Position numbers and translations under genes: made by a program. From Delphinapterus leucas (lineage: Eukaryota > Chordata > Mammalia > Artiodactyla > Monodontidae): a DNA stretch of 64,000 nt. Every line of letters begins with the position of its first letter. Position 1 is the first letter of the stretch. The DNA lies in NCBI RefSeq assembly GCF_002288925.2, contig NW_022098004.1, positions 12,103,347-12,167,346 of the forward strand, read 5' to 3'. The notes under the pieces are model-generated. The model had not been told where the DNA came from. It made no database searches and was given only the letters and a program-made list of their open reading frames with translations. Positions 24,881 to 51,800 of this stretch are shown here, piece by piece.

Positions 24881-25119
24881 AGCTCACGCCGAGCACCAGA
24901 AGAAGGTGCCGTCTTGCCAGCGCGCGGCGTACAGAGCCCCAGTGCCTGAGGTAACGCTCCAGACGCTGCTGCCGCCGCCCCACAACCCCGTACTACGCCT
25001 GCGCTGCAGTTGCACAGAGCAGTGCCCGCCCCCTTTCCCCGGAAGAGGCGGGGCTTCTGAGCGTGACCTGGAAATTGCCGTGCGACCCTCGTCCTCTTTA
25101 GGTCCGGCCCTCTGGGAAG

Positions 25120-39412
<14,293 letters not shown>

Positions 39413-39582
39413 AAAACAATAACAGCAAGTCGTATGACTTGGGCATCTTTGCGTTTGTGCAGAAGATCAAGGACTGCGAGGGAATTCCTGTGTGTGTTGC
39501 TATCCGTTTGACTATCACATTTCATGTCAGCCATCAAAAGAGAGAAGAGGAATTAAGAATTCCTTTTTACTCCTTGTTACCA

Positions 39583-39588
39583 AATAAA
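39583..39588 (+). terminator. KARS1 polyadenylation signal
   Basis: AATAAA 171 nt after the stop codon, followed within 15-25 nt by a T/G-rich stretch (gtttgtctctactcctgtct). The 3' UTR is therefore about 39413-39605. Confidence 0.85.
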
Positions 39589-39925
39589 CCGTTTGTCTCT
39601 ACTCCTGTCTCATCACTCTTTTTACTTTTGGAATGTCATCTTATTTCTCAGACAGCTGATATAATGAATGTTTAGGATTATACCACTTTATTCATTCAAC
39701 AAATTTATATTAATGTCTGCCCTGTGCCAGCCATTGTTCCAAGGGATTGGGGACACACCAGTGAACAGAAGCCAAGTTCCTGCTTTTGTGGAACTTATAC
39801 TCTTGCTTTAGGGGCAGGAGTTTGGGGGGCAACTAAACAAATAAGAAACAAGTAAATCCATATTTGTGATAGTGATGCATGCTAAGAAGAAACTTGAAGC
39901 AGGGAAAGGGGACAGAGGTGCTATT

Positions 39926-40093
39926 ATATTTTATTTTAAAGTCTTTATTGAATTTGTTAACAATATTGCTTCTGCTTTATGTTTTGTTTTTTTGGCCACG
40001 AGGCATGTGGAGTCTTAGCTCCCCGACCAGGGATCCAACCACCCCCTGCATTGGAAGGCGAAGTCTTAACCACTGGACCTCCAGGGAAGTCCC
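39926..40093 (-). mobile_element. short CHR-type SINE
   Basis: Antisense short form, flanked by cagaggtgctatt at 39913-39925 and 40094-40106. Confidence 0.93.
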
Positions 40094-40395
40094 CAGAGGT
40101 GCTATTTTAGATAGAAGTGATGGAGGCAGTGCTACGTTGCATATGTGGTCAGGGAAGACCTCTTCTAGGTGACATTTAAGTAGAGATCTGCAAACAGAGA
40201 TCTGAGTGGAAAAGGGGTGATTCAGACTACAGGGCTGCATTTTTGAGGAACAGCAAAGGGGTCTGGTTTGGCCAGAGAGGAGAAAGTAAAGATCAGTAAG
40301 GGCCCAGATCATGCAGGCATCTGTAAGCCATGCAAAGGAGTATTTATTTTATTATGAGTGAGGTGTGAAGCCATTGGAGGGTTTTGAGCAGTGTT

Positions 40396-40527
40396 GTTTT
40401 GTTTGTTTGTTTGTTGGCCACACCACGTATGGCATGTGGGATCTTAGTTCCCCAACCAGGGATCGAACCCATGCCCTCTGCATTGGAAGCATGGAGTCTT
40501 AGCCACTGGACCACCAGGGAAGTTCCC
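40396..40527 (-). mobile_element. short CHR-type SINE next to a second poly(T) insertion
   Basis: Antisense short form flanked by ttgagcagtgtt at 40384-40395 and 40528-40539. A third copy of the same 12-mer lies at 40563-40574 after a T-rich 23-bp stretch. Confidence 0.92.
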
Positions 40528-41627
40528 TTGAGCAGTGTTTTTATTTTTATTTATTTTTTTTTTTGAGCAGTGTTTTTAAAAGATTGTTCTAGTTAGCATG
40601 TGGAAAGCAAGAGTGAAACGGAGACAGTTGCACTGCAGCAGTGGGCTGAGGAGAGATGATGGCTTAGCCTTGGGTGGTATAAAGTGATGGAGATGGTTGA
40701 GCCATTGGACTTTGCCTGTGTTCCTGAGGTCAACAGAATCTGCTGTCAATGTGGGTTATAAGAAGAGGAATCAATGATAATTTCAAGGTTTGGGGCCTGA
40801 CCAACTGGGAAGTAGAGTTGTCATTGACTTGAGATGGAAAGAACTTGAGGAAGTGCAGGTTTGAGAAGGAAGGTTGAGTGTTTGGTTTTGGACATAATTA
40901 AATTTAACATGCTTGTTAGACGTTGGGTGGGCAGAGTGAATAGGATGCTGAATAGTGAGTCTGGTGTATTCGCATTTTCAGCACAGTTCAATTGAGCTAA
41001 GAATGTGACAAGGGTATGGCTGGGGACCTGCTGTTCAAAAAGAGCCCATGACACAGGGAGGCAGCTGGGGGAAACTTTTCTCCAATGAGACAACAAAGGA
41101 CTTGTCTTTTGCACTTCAGCAAAACCTCTGCAAGCGTCTCGGCTTGGGAGTTGCCAGTCTACTTTCACAGAGCAGGTTTTTACTTTGCGGTTGGTAAAAC
41201 GATCTAAGCACGCAGAAATTACCTAACTGGGAACTACAGGGAGTGCTGAGAACCTCAGTCCTTGCTGGTGTTGAACATAGGCTCCAGGAGCACTTGGCAG
41301 TGCTGGTTAGATGACCAGGTGGTATTTCAGAAGAAACATCATATGGCATATCCTTCAGCAAGGTGGTTAATTAAAATGAAAAGTCAACTCACCAGGATAA
41401 GGGACTGGACTTCGGGCACCACTGTACCGTCAATGTGGACCATTGGAAAAGGCAACAAGGATTAATGAGGTCACAAGTGATCTTTCAAGAGCTGTTTAGT
41501 AGTAGGCTGGGGGCAGATGCCAGCTGTCTGGCCTCAAAGAGCTTGGGGATAGAGGAACTGAAGCAGCAGTAGACATCTTGTCTGTGCGGTTTAGCAGGAA
41601 AAATGACAAACAGAATGAAAGCTGGAA

Positions 41628-41914
41628 GGGGACTTACCTGGTGGTACAGTGGTTAAGAATCCTTCTGCCAATGCAGGGGGCATGGGCTTGATCCCTGGTC
41701 TGGGAAGATACCACATGCCGCAGAGCAGCTAAGCCCATGTACCACAGTTAAGCCTGCGCTTTAGAGCCCGTGTGCCACAACAACTGAGCCCACGTGCCTA
41801 GAGCCCGTGCTCCACAACGAAGAGTAGCCCCCGCTCGCCACTAGAGAAAGCCGGCGCGCAGCAATGTAGACCCAACGCAGCCAAAAATAAATAAAATTAA
41901 ATCTTAAAAAAAAA
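41628..41914 (+). mobile_element. CHR-type SINE (long form)
   Basis: Head ggggacttacctggtggtac, body with 'gagcccgtgctccacaacga', (aaat)n and poly(A) tail. Confidence 0.9.
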
Positions 41915-41999
41915 TCCTTTAAGAAAATAGATATTTAATAAATCATCCCCAAAAAAAACAAAAAATGGCAACTCTGGAAAATGCTTTGAAGGAGAGATC

Positions 42000-42480
42000 C
42001 ATGGGGTATTGAGAAACTCTAACAGACCTAGTTAAGGAAGGCTTCCCTGAGGACATCAGATCTGAGGAAGATCTGAAGGAAGATCTGAAGGAAGATAGAG
42101 TACTAACTAGTCAAAGAAGGGAAGGAAGGGCTTTCCATAGTGTGGCAACAAGTGCAAAGGCCCTGACGAGGAAAGAACAAGGAGAAGACCAATACCACTA
42201 GATATAAAAACCCAAAGAAATATGCCAACAGATGAGGCAGGAGGGTGCTGGTCATACAGGGCTGTGAGCCCTACTATGGGACTTTGTCTGCATTTTAAAA
42301 GTGCTGGGAAACCACTGAAGCATTTGAGCAAGGGAGTGACATCATATCTGCATTTTGAAAACATCAGTCTGGCTGCTCTGTGAAAAAGAATTGGAGTTGG
42401 GCAGAAAGAGGTTGAAGTCCAAGGTTAACAAGCAGTCCAAGAGGGAGACAACAGCAGTTCACACTAGGGTGTTGCCATGA
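42000..42480 (+). repeat. second copy of the long ancient repeat
   Basis: 'gtgcaaaggccctgacgagg ... ctgaagcatttgagcaagggagtgacat ... tcagtctggctgct' corresponds to the same family as 39680-41465, and includes a triple 'gaagatctgaag' stutter at 42066-42095. Confidence 0.55.
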
Positions 42481-42715
42481 AAATGGACAGAATTGGATGG
42501 ACTCAAGAGATAGAAAGCTCAACAGGACTTGGTAATGGATTATATATTGGATTATATTATGGGGGTGAAGGGAAGGGAAATGACAAGGTGATTCACTTTT
42601 CAGTTTATGCAACTAGACAAATGGTGGTACTAATCCCTGAGATAACCCTGGAAGATGATTCCCCCACCAGGAGTCTTTAAAGACAAGGAGTCAGTCGCAG
42701 ATTAAAAATGCTGGA

Positions 42716-42850
42716 GGGACTTCCCTGGCAGTCCAGTGGTTAAGACCCCGCGTTTCCAATGCAAGGGACGCAGGTTCGATCCCTGGTCAGAGAACTAAGA
42801 TCCCACATGCCGCACGGCCAAAAACAAAAAACAAAACAAAAAAAACTAAA
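42716..42850 (+). mobile_element. short CHR-type SINE
   Basis: Short form gggacttccctggcagtcca ... cacggcc followed by an (aaaac)n tail. Confidence 0.9.
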
Positions 42851-43091
42851 CATGGAGAGAGGAACGAGGATCAGGGTCCTGACACTTGGAGGAGGCCTGT
42901 GGCCCTTTTCCTCTGATCTAGAGAGAAAGATGGGGGTCAAGTAAGTTGCACTTCTTCTCTAGCTTTTGAGGGGTAGTAAGAAAAGTGAATTCTCTCATCT
43001 TTAGTAATTGAGGTATAGAGCTGCTGAATGGTACAGGCTCCTGAACTATCCAAGACAGCTATACTACCTATACCTGACAATCTGAAGGTTT

Positions 43092-43425
43092 AGAGCTGTC
43101 CAATATGGTAAGCCACTAGCCACATATGGCTATTGAGCGTTTGAAATGTGGCTGGTCAGAACTTAGATGTAGTGTAAGTGTAATATACACACCAGATTTC
43201 TTAAACTTAGTATGAAAAGAAGAATGTAAAATATCTGAAATTTATTTTAAAAATATTGATTACACGTTGAAATATGTTGAATATGCTGGGTTAAATAAAA
43301 TATATGGTTAAAATTAATTTCACTTATTTCTTTTGACTTTTTAAAATGTAGCTACTAGAAATTTTTTAATTACATATCTGGCTCGAATTATATTTCTACT
43401 GGACATCGATGTTTCAGACAAAAAT
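43092..43425. mobile_element. old DNA-transposon-like repeat with inverted ends
   Basis: Left end 'gctgtccaatatggtaagcc' and right end '...ggctcgaattatatttctactggaca' are imperfect inverted repeats, around an AT-rich middle. This is a common mammalian repeat; family not named. Confidence 0.55.
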
Positions 43426-43489
43426 TCAGACTAGTGTTCCAGGATACGAAATCATTCTACTATTTGAATCTATCCTACCGGGTAGTCAG

Positions 43490-44080
43490 CTTCCCTGAGC
43501 CCGTTTAACCGCTGCCTAAGCACAGCGCCGGAAGTCGCTAGACTCTAAGGATCAGCCCAGCCGCCCCTGGCTCCGCCCCCTGAACGACTACAAGAGCCAG
43601 CGTGCACTGCGCGCCTCCGGAGACTGACCTGAAAGAGCCGCCTCTTTGTGACGTCACGCCCGTTGCGCCGCGCGGGTTCTGTTCGTTCCCTTCGAGAGCT
43701 CGCGTTGTGGAGGTGGGAGGGGAGCGTCTGTGAAGGGGGTGGCTTCGTGCGGCCGAGGGCGCGCAAATAAGGGGGACCTTGGGGGTCCTGGGTGAGGCCC
43801 CCTCTGTCCGACTTTCCGGAGCCCTTTTTGTGTGGGGAGAGGATATCAGGACCGCGCCTCTCGCACCGCGCGTCCGGTGGGAAAATGCGGCTCCTTTCAG
43901 GGAAATGCCAACGTCTCCCCGTGCAGAAAGCTCCTACTGCGGACGAGAGCGGGGCGCGTGGCCTCTCGGCAGCATCCCACAAAGCCCAAGGGGGCAGGCA
44001 CGCACGTTGTCCCTGCTGCAGGGGCCTGGAGTCTCCTAATGGGCCCCACCCGGGCCCCTGGAGGATATTGAGGAGGGGGT
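43490..44080 (+). promoter_or_regulatory. CpG-island promoter of ADAT1
   Basis: CpG-dense stretch 1.8-2.3 kb before the ADAT1 start codon. It contains a perfect CRE palindrome TGACGTCA (43649-43656) and GC-rich text. A possible 5' noncoding exon donor is gg|gtgagg at 43792. The coding exon has its acceptor at 45808 (ttgatcag), so at least one noncoding 5' exon is expected here. TSS not determined. Confidence 0.7.
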
Positions 44081-44150
44081 CTAAGGGAAGTAGGCTTCAC
44101 TTCCAACTCCTCTAAAGCCTTTCTCCTCTGGCAGCCGAATTACCTTAACT

Positions 44151-44504
44151 TTTCTTTTTTTTTTAAATTTAATTTATTTATCTTTTGGCTGTGTTGGGTC
44201 GTTGTTTCTGTGCGCGGGCTTTCTCTAGTTGTGAGCAGGGGCTACTCTTCGTCGTGGTGCACGGACTTCACATTGCGGTGGTCTCTCCTGTTGTGGAGCA
44301 CCGGCTCTAGGCGTGTGGGCTTCAGTAGTTGTGGCATACAGGTTCAGTAGTTGTGGCTCACAGGCTCAAGAGCACAGGCTCAGTAGTTGTGGTGCATGGG
44401 CCCAGTCGCTCCGCGGCAGGTGGGATCTTCCCGGACCAGGGCTCAAACCCGTGTCCCCCGCGTTGGCAGGCGCATTCTTAACCACTGTGCCACCAGGGAA
44501 GCCC
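44151..44504 (-). mobile_element. CHR-type SINE (long form) in the ADAT1 5' intron
   Basis: Antisense: T-rich tail near 44151-44165, body 'ctctagttgtgagcaggggc', head ending gccaccagggaagccc. Confidence 0.92.
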
Positions 44505-44954
44505 AACATACTTAGATCTTGGTTTGCTTAAATAGGCCACCACAGCATTAGAGCCTCATCGATCTAATGGCTTCCTTGTTTAATTAATTTAACACAACGC
44601 AATTTTTCTCGTTGTAGGAAAGTCAGTTGTCTGCTATATGCATTGGGGTTCAGTAGAGCCTTTTTTGTTTGTTTGTTTTTGGTGACATGTCTGGCTTTGT
44701 GCATCACCATATGATCTTATTTTCTACTAGGAAGCTTTTCATACATTTGAGTCCAAATGAGGTCACTGAGTGAGCATCCATAGAGTCAAGAGTGAGAGAG
44801 TTTCCAGGGAAGTATTCTAGGCCTCTTTAGGTCTGATCTGCTTCATGGTTTCTTATTCATGGTTTTACGTGTCCATTACAGTTCCACTACCTGATAAGGA
44901 GCCCAAGGCAAATCAATCAGGAAATTCAAGTGTTCTTTTTTGTAATATTAATCT

Positions 44955-45195
44955 CAGTTGACATTAATTATGCTCAACGTTGTACCAATTGCTTTTTGTA
45001 ATTATTTAAGCCTCGCAGTAACTCCAGTGGATTACATACTACTGTCTCTATTATCAGATGATACAGAAAGGTTAAGTAATCTACGCAGTATCGCACAGTT
45101 ACTTTGTAGCAAAAGCAGGATGAGAATCCGGAAATGCTAACTCCAAAGGACTCACTCTGAGAAGCAGAACACTTGACTGGTGAGAAACCACTAGA
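44955..45195 (-). repeat. MIR element, antisense
   Basis: 'tttaagcctcgcagtaactcc ... atcagatgatacagaaaggttaagtaatct ... gcaggatgagaatcc' follows the antisense MIR pattern. Confidence 0.75.
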
Positions 45196-45830
45196 CTCTT
45201 GTCACTTCTCCCCTCTGCATCATAAAACGCTGTAGAAGAAATTAAACGGTTGCTTTCCCGATGGGGGCATCAGTGGAGGTTTACTAGAGGGAGGTAAACT
45301 ATCTGCTATGACGGAATGACAAGTAAAACGTCTGAAAAAGAGGACGGAAAAGAAAAACCTTCTCCCCGGAAAGATAAACTTTGTATGGTGAGGGTCTGTC
45401 CAAAGCAAGCTGAGGTCTGCAGCCTCAGCTATTTTACATGCTATTTCCAAATGAAAATTGGAGTAACAAGGATACTTCCCTCTCATATGCTTTCATTTTG
45501 AGTAGTTAGGTTCAGATTCATTAGAAACATGTCAAATATATAACATTAGAAGAAGAAAAAAAGCAGCTTGAAGAAATAGGGTATCTTCTGGGGTTGTGAG
45601 ATTTGGGACTTCTTTAGTCTTTCATTAAAGATGAAAAGAAGGCAGAGGGGTAGTAGGAGAAGATGATACATAGGGTTCTGAACTGAGAAACCTCAGTATG
45701 AACATGAATGGGCTATATCTGAATGCCTGCTGAAGCACCGGTGCAGGGTTGTAGCATCTTGCATTCGTTCTCCTTTCTGCCCTTCTGATGGTTGTGGGTT
45801 TTGATCAGGGCCTCAGCACCAGCTCACACC

Positions 45831-48800
45831 ATGTGGACCGCGGATGAGATTGCGCGGCTCTGTTATGAGCACTATGGGAGCAGGCTGCCCAAGCAAGGGA
45901 AGCCTGAGCCCAACCGCGAGTGGACGTTGCTGGCAGCCGTGGTGAAGATACAACCTACAGCTGACCAGGCCTGCGACCGCCCTGACAGACCGGTGCAAGG
46001 TGAGACCTCTTCTCCCTGGAACGCTGTCTCTCCCTGTAGGAGATGGTAGAACTACGCAGGGCTAGGCAGGGACGATGGCGGTTGGGTGTAAACCGCGATG
46101 TTGGGCATGTTCCGCTGCTCCCCGCCAGGGGGCGGGGTACATCTGGTGGTGGTAGATGGCCGTGCTGGAACCGCAGTGCACAGTTAAGTCAGCCTTTGGG
46201 GGACTCAGTGTGCAGACTTATTAAACCTATAGATCATTCAGATTCTGAGAGCACACGTAATGATTTTTTTTTCCCCCTCAGTGACAAAGGAAGTTGTCTC
46301 AATGGGAACAGGAACCAAATGCATAGGCCAGTCCAAAATGAGGAAGAGCGGTAAGCCCCGGTGGGGTCTGAACAGGGCCTGTTAGGGAGCTTTTGGAAAC
46401 CGGTGTGTATGTTATCCGTTCCTCTTCTCGGCAGAGCAAAGGGGCAATATCGCTAGGTGGCTGACCTTTCAGTTCCCACTGACTGTCGCTCCAGTTGAAA
46501 GGTCAGAACTCATTTAAAGAATGGAAGTAAGCTGTGGAAGCAAAGGCCACCAAGAACATCTTTCTGAGTGGCTTGAAAGTTGGCCAGTATTTTCATGCTC
46601 AAACCAAAAGTTGCCTGGGCTTAGCTATTCCATATTAGATCTGAAGCCCCACAAAGCAATCTTTCATTAAATGGAGATTTTGGCACCAGAAAGAATAGGG
46701 AAATCCCTTAGAGGTCTGGCATCTTCACCTTCTGGTTGCCAGTTAACAGATTCCTCCTCCAGTTTGCTTTCCTCATTCTCCTAGCCTTTCCTCCTGGATA
46801 TGGTGAAGCTGTTCCAGGACCACTATTGATAGAATTCGATGGAATTTTATCACTATGAGCACAAGTATGGCATGAGGGTACAAAAGATCTGGACTCTTCT
46901 CCTCCATATAAAGATTTCCCTATAAATCAGGAGTTCTCAGCTAGGGGAGATTTTGCCCTCCAGGAGACATTAGGCAATATGTGGAGACATTTTGATTGTC
47001 AAAACTGGGGAGAGGGGAATATGCTAGTGGTCTCTAGTGAGTAGAGGCCAGGAATGCTGCTAAACATCCTGCAAAGCCCAGGACCGCGCCCCTCTGCCCC
47101 ATTCAACAAAGCATTTTCCAACCCTAAATGTCAGTAGTTGAGGAAACCCTGCTGTAAATGCTTTGCCAGTAATGATTGTAAAACTTTCAGGCAAAGCCCT
47201 CCAGGAGCTACGTGGTCATTCTGGGTGCTGGGAGAAGCTACTATGTTCTGCTTTTAGGAACCAGGGAATCTCCAGGTTCCATATGTTTTCACCAATGTCC
47301 TGTCTTTGCCACAGGAGACATCCTCAATGATAGCCATGCTGAGGTCATAGCCAGAAGGAGCTTCCAAAGGTAAAGCTATAACCCGAAAGAGTCTGATTTA
47401 GCTTGGGTGGAGGCCCCAGAATATGCATTTCTAATAAGCTCCTAGGTAATACTGATTATGTAGGCCTCTGAACTGCACTTAAAATAGTGCTCATCTAGAC
47501 AGTGGTTCTCATGCTTGATGTGCGTCAGAATCACCTAGAGGGTTTGTTAAAACCCAGGGCTTCCCTGGTGGCGCAGTGGTTGAGAGTCCACCTGCCAATG
47601 CAGGGGACGCGGGTTCGTGCCCCGGTCCGGGAGGATCCCACATGCCGCGGAGCCGCTGGGCCCGTGAGCCATGGCCACTGAGCCTGCGCATCCGGAGCCT
47701 GTGCTCCGCAACGGGAGAGGCCACAACGGTGAGAGGCCGCAAAAACAACAACAACAACAAAAAGCTAGATAGCTGGGACCATCCCCAGAGATTCTGATTC
47801 AGCAGATCTGGGTGGAGCCTGATAAGTTGCATTTCTAATAAATTCCAGCTGATGCTGATGCTGCTGTTTCAGGAACCGCATTTTGAGAATCACTGGGCTA
47901 GGTCATTCTCATAATTCCAAGTCGCTACCAGTCCCATTGGTCTGCAGTATCTCTTTCTTTCTTAGTAATCACGCAGCCAGAGTCTTTCCCTTTACCACAG
48001 AGACTGGTTGTTCGTTCTGATAACATCCTGCACCCCATTAGGTACCTTCTCCATCAGCTCCACTTGGCAGCCACCCTGAAGGAGGAATCCATCTTTGTCC
48101 CAGGAACTCAGAGAGGACTGTGGAAACTCAGACCAGACCTCTTGTTTGTGTTTTTCTCCAGCCATACACCCTGTAAGTATATTAATGCCTTTGGATTCAT
48201 GTTACATTGTCTGCTTCCTTATTGTTGTCTTATCCATAGTTTCTCAAAAAAACACCTTAGATGAAGTGTAGCTACAACCATTGATAGTGCCTCTTTGTGA
48301 ACAGCCCAGTGTGCCTAATCACGTCTCTACCAAGGAAAAGTGGAGGGAGCTTCACTCATACTATTATTCAGTTCTCAGTTCCCAAGCAGGATTTGGAAGC
48401 TTAAAGCTGAGACCCCACAAGGTCCAAAACCAACAAGAGGGCTTAGAGGTCCAAAGCCCTGAGTTCTATGGTGATTTATCCTGAAACTCATTTCATTCAT
48501 TCATTAAACATAAATTTTCTACTCCTTGTCAGGCAAATGTGACATACTGGTTATGTAGCAGTGAATAAGACTAGTCCCTTGCTTACCCTTTAGTTTTTTA
48601 GGAAATGTAGACAGTCATGGTTAGTTAAGGTAAATTTTGATGAGTTGTAAGGGGATGTTCAGGTGCTCTGGTTGCATTAGGCAGGAAGACCAGACCTGGC
48701 CGATTTTCTATCCTTTGTTTTTCTGTCTTGAAAATTGGGAATAATTCCTACCCTTTGTAGACAACAGTTCAGGGATGGTAGTAAAATTTCCTCACCCTAA

Positions 48801-51800
48801 AAACTTTGAAATAAGGATATAATATTGTCCCCTGAGTATTAAATTTTAAAATTAACTATGCAATTAGAGCAGATAGGTAATCACTCTTAAGAGACAATAA
48901 CTGAAGATCATAACTCAAATCAAAAATATAATATAGCTTATGAAAGAACAGGAAAATGACATACAGAGGGAGGCAGGACTCATCCATACTCTATTCTTAG
49001 CAGTGCCCTGATAGGTTGTTTCCTAACTCAGTGCTTATCAAACTGTAATATGCATATAAATCACCCAGGGATCTTGTTAAAATGCAGATTCAAATTCAGT
49101 AGGTCTGGGGTAGAACCGGAGGTCTGCATTTCTAACCAACTCCCAGGTGGTGCCAGTGGTATTGGCCCATGTATCACATTTTGAATAGCCAGGGCCTGGC
49201 TGATCCCAGTGGGAGGTGTAGCATTCCTGTGGAGAGATACATCTGGAGATCACAGCTGGCCTGACCGCCTAATCAGAGGACATAAATCAGTGGTCTACAG
49301 GCTGGTACTGCTTTGTGAGAGTGTACTGGTCCATGGCCAGATGAGAAAAATCAGGACTACTCAGTGAGTTTTTCAAAACACTAATTTCTTTCCATTTTAA
49401 GGTTATGAGATTTTTATGCATTTTTAAAATAATGATAAATAGGATTTTTAAAGATCTTACTTGGTGGAATAAAAAGTTGTCAACACTCTAGTCGTCTTAA
49501 AATCTTCTGGAGATTTTACTGGTCTTTGAAATCAAAATTTAGAACCACTGATCTAACTCCCAGGGTGATGGGTAATCTTTTACAGTGTGATGTCCACCGA
49601 TGGTTTGTCTGCAGGGAGAAAGAACACTACCTAGAGAATGTGACTATTTGGCTCCCTTGGCATTTATTCCTCATTACTAATTGATAAGTTGGTGCCTGGA
49701 TTGGCTACTTCAGACTGGTACTTGTGAGCTGTATTAGCATGAGTCAGCCTCTTGAGTTCAGGCATCTGTCAAGATCAAATCTCTGAGCCTTCAGAGTGGG
49801 AGGTGGGCCCTGGGGAATTCTCCAAAGTCACTGTCACCTTGTGAGGTCTCTGGAAGCCTGCCAGCCAGCCTCTCTGGCAACACTCCCACTTCTGCATCTC
49901 TTGCCTTTCCCACTCTTAGGTTATAAAGACCACAGACGTATTATTTACACACTTTAGAAAAGCAATACACATTAGTGTTTGAAGAAGAAGCTCCCTTCTC
50001 ACAGGGGCGGTGTGCTTTTTACTGACCTCTGGTTTTCTTTGATTACCTGTAAACACAGAGTGGGTCAGAAACCTCTAAACCAGCTTGGGGAAACACCAGT
50101 TGTGTAATTTACTGAGTCTTTACTGTGAGGATGTGCAAGATGGGGAAATTGTGAGCATTATTTGCCAAACTTATTTAACCATGAAATCAACCATCCACTT
50201 TTGTTTTCCAAGGCATCTTATGGAATAATATTCCACAGAATGCACTTGAGAAACTGTGCTCATTCTAAGCCAGGGGTTCTCAACTCAGGATCATTCTGCT
50301 GCCCAGGGGACATTTGGCAGCATCTGCAGACATTTTTGATTGTCAGACTCAGGGGTGCTATTGGTATCTAGTAGGTGGAGACCAGGGAGGCTGCTAAACA
50401 TCCTGTAATATATAGGGCAAGCCTCCATGGCAAAGAATTATCTGGCCCAGAATGTCAACGTGGAGGTAGAGAAACCTTGGTCTACTAGTGTTTCCAAAAC
50501 TTCTGTGGTAAGAATCACCTGGGATCTTTGTTAAACAATTCAGTTTTCAAGACTCCTCCCACTGAGAGAGTCTAGCTCACTGGGTCTAGGATACGGTCTT
50601 CAGCAAGAACCTCAGAGAATTCTTGTTAGGGAAATTTGGCCAAGTGTTCTTAACTCAGGTAGCTGGGAGAATAGAATTAAGCTTCATTTAAGTCAGTGGT
50701 TCTCAAACTTGACGTTGCATCAGTATCACCTGGAGACCTTGTTAAAACAGACTGCTGGGTACCACCTCTAGAGTTTCTGATTCAACAGGGCTACTGTGGG
50801 TCCCAAGAATTTGCATTTCTATCAAGTTCCCAAGGGATGCTTATGTGGCTGGTCTGGTGGCCTCACTTTGAGAACCACTGGTTTAAGTGATTTCTTCTCC
50901 TACAGGTGGGGATGCCTCCATCATTCCAATGCTTGAGTTTGAAGATCAGCCTTGCTGTCCTGTCAGTAGAGATTGGGCCAATAATCCATCAGTAGAAGCT
51001 AGTGGTAACCTAGAAGCTCCTGAAGATAAAAGGAAATGTGAAGACTCAGATAGTCCTGTGACCAAAAAGATGAGGCTTGAGCCCAGGACTCCTGATGGTA
51101 TGGCTCACCATCAGAGTTTTGGCAACCAGGAAAGTGGCCCTAATTCACCAGATGTCAGCAGCTCTAATCTCACTGCAGAGGAACTAGCCACTGTCACTGG
51201 AATGGCCCCCGGTGGCGCCAAAGTGGTGGACGTTTATAGAACTGGAGCCAAGTGTGTGCCTGGAGAAGCTGGAGACTCAGGGAAGCCTGGTGCTGCCTAT
51301 CACCGGGTGGGGCTGCTCCGAGTGAAGCCAGGCCGGGGGGACAGGACTTGCTCCATGTCCTGCAGTGACAAGCTGGCACGGTGGAACGTCCTCGGATGCC
51401 AGGGGGCACTGTTGATGCACTTCCTAGAAGAGCCCATCTACCTGTCAGCTGTGGTCATTGGGAAGTGCCCATACAGCCAGGAGGCCATGCAGAGAGCACT
51501 GATTGGGAGGTGAGAGGGCAGGGAGGGAACAGTCTTTCCAAAAAGCAGTCTGAGAATATGTCCAAAGAGCCTGGACATACATACATACGTACAAAGAGTT
51601 AAGAATTTGTTTTAAGGAAATAATTAAGAAAGTGCTCAAATATTTAGCTTTGTGTGTACTAATTTAAGGAAAAAAAAAAAAAACCACTGAAATGGCCAGC
51701 AATAGAAGATTGTGATTTTTGTTACAACTAATATTGATGAATATTTAACATGGAAAGATGCTTATAATGTTTAAAGAGCAATTTAGAAGGTAAAACGAGT

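Larger units (their letters stand above)
39680..41465 (+). repeat. long ancient repeat between KARS1 and ADAT1 (with two SINEs inside)
   Basis: Text such as 'ttattcattcaacaaatt', 'ctgtgccagccattgttcc', 'agatcatgcaggcatctgta', 'gaagccattggagggttttg' and 'atttcaaggtttggggcctg' runs in the order of a very common mammalian repeat that I cannot name with confidence. Two SINEs interrupt it. No gene. Confidence 0.6.

Noticed and set aside
43545..43982. 145-codon minus-strand frame in the ADAT1 CpG island
   Set aside because: Arg/Pro/Gly-rich composition typical of CpG islands; no domain and no start or splice evidence.
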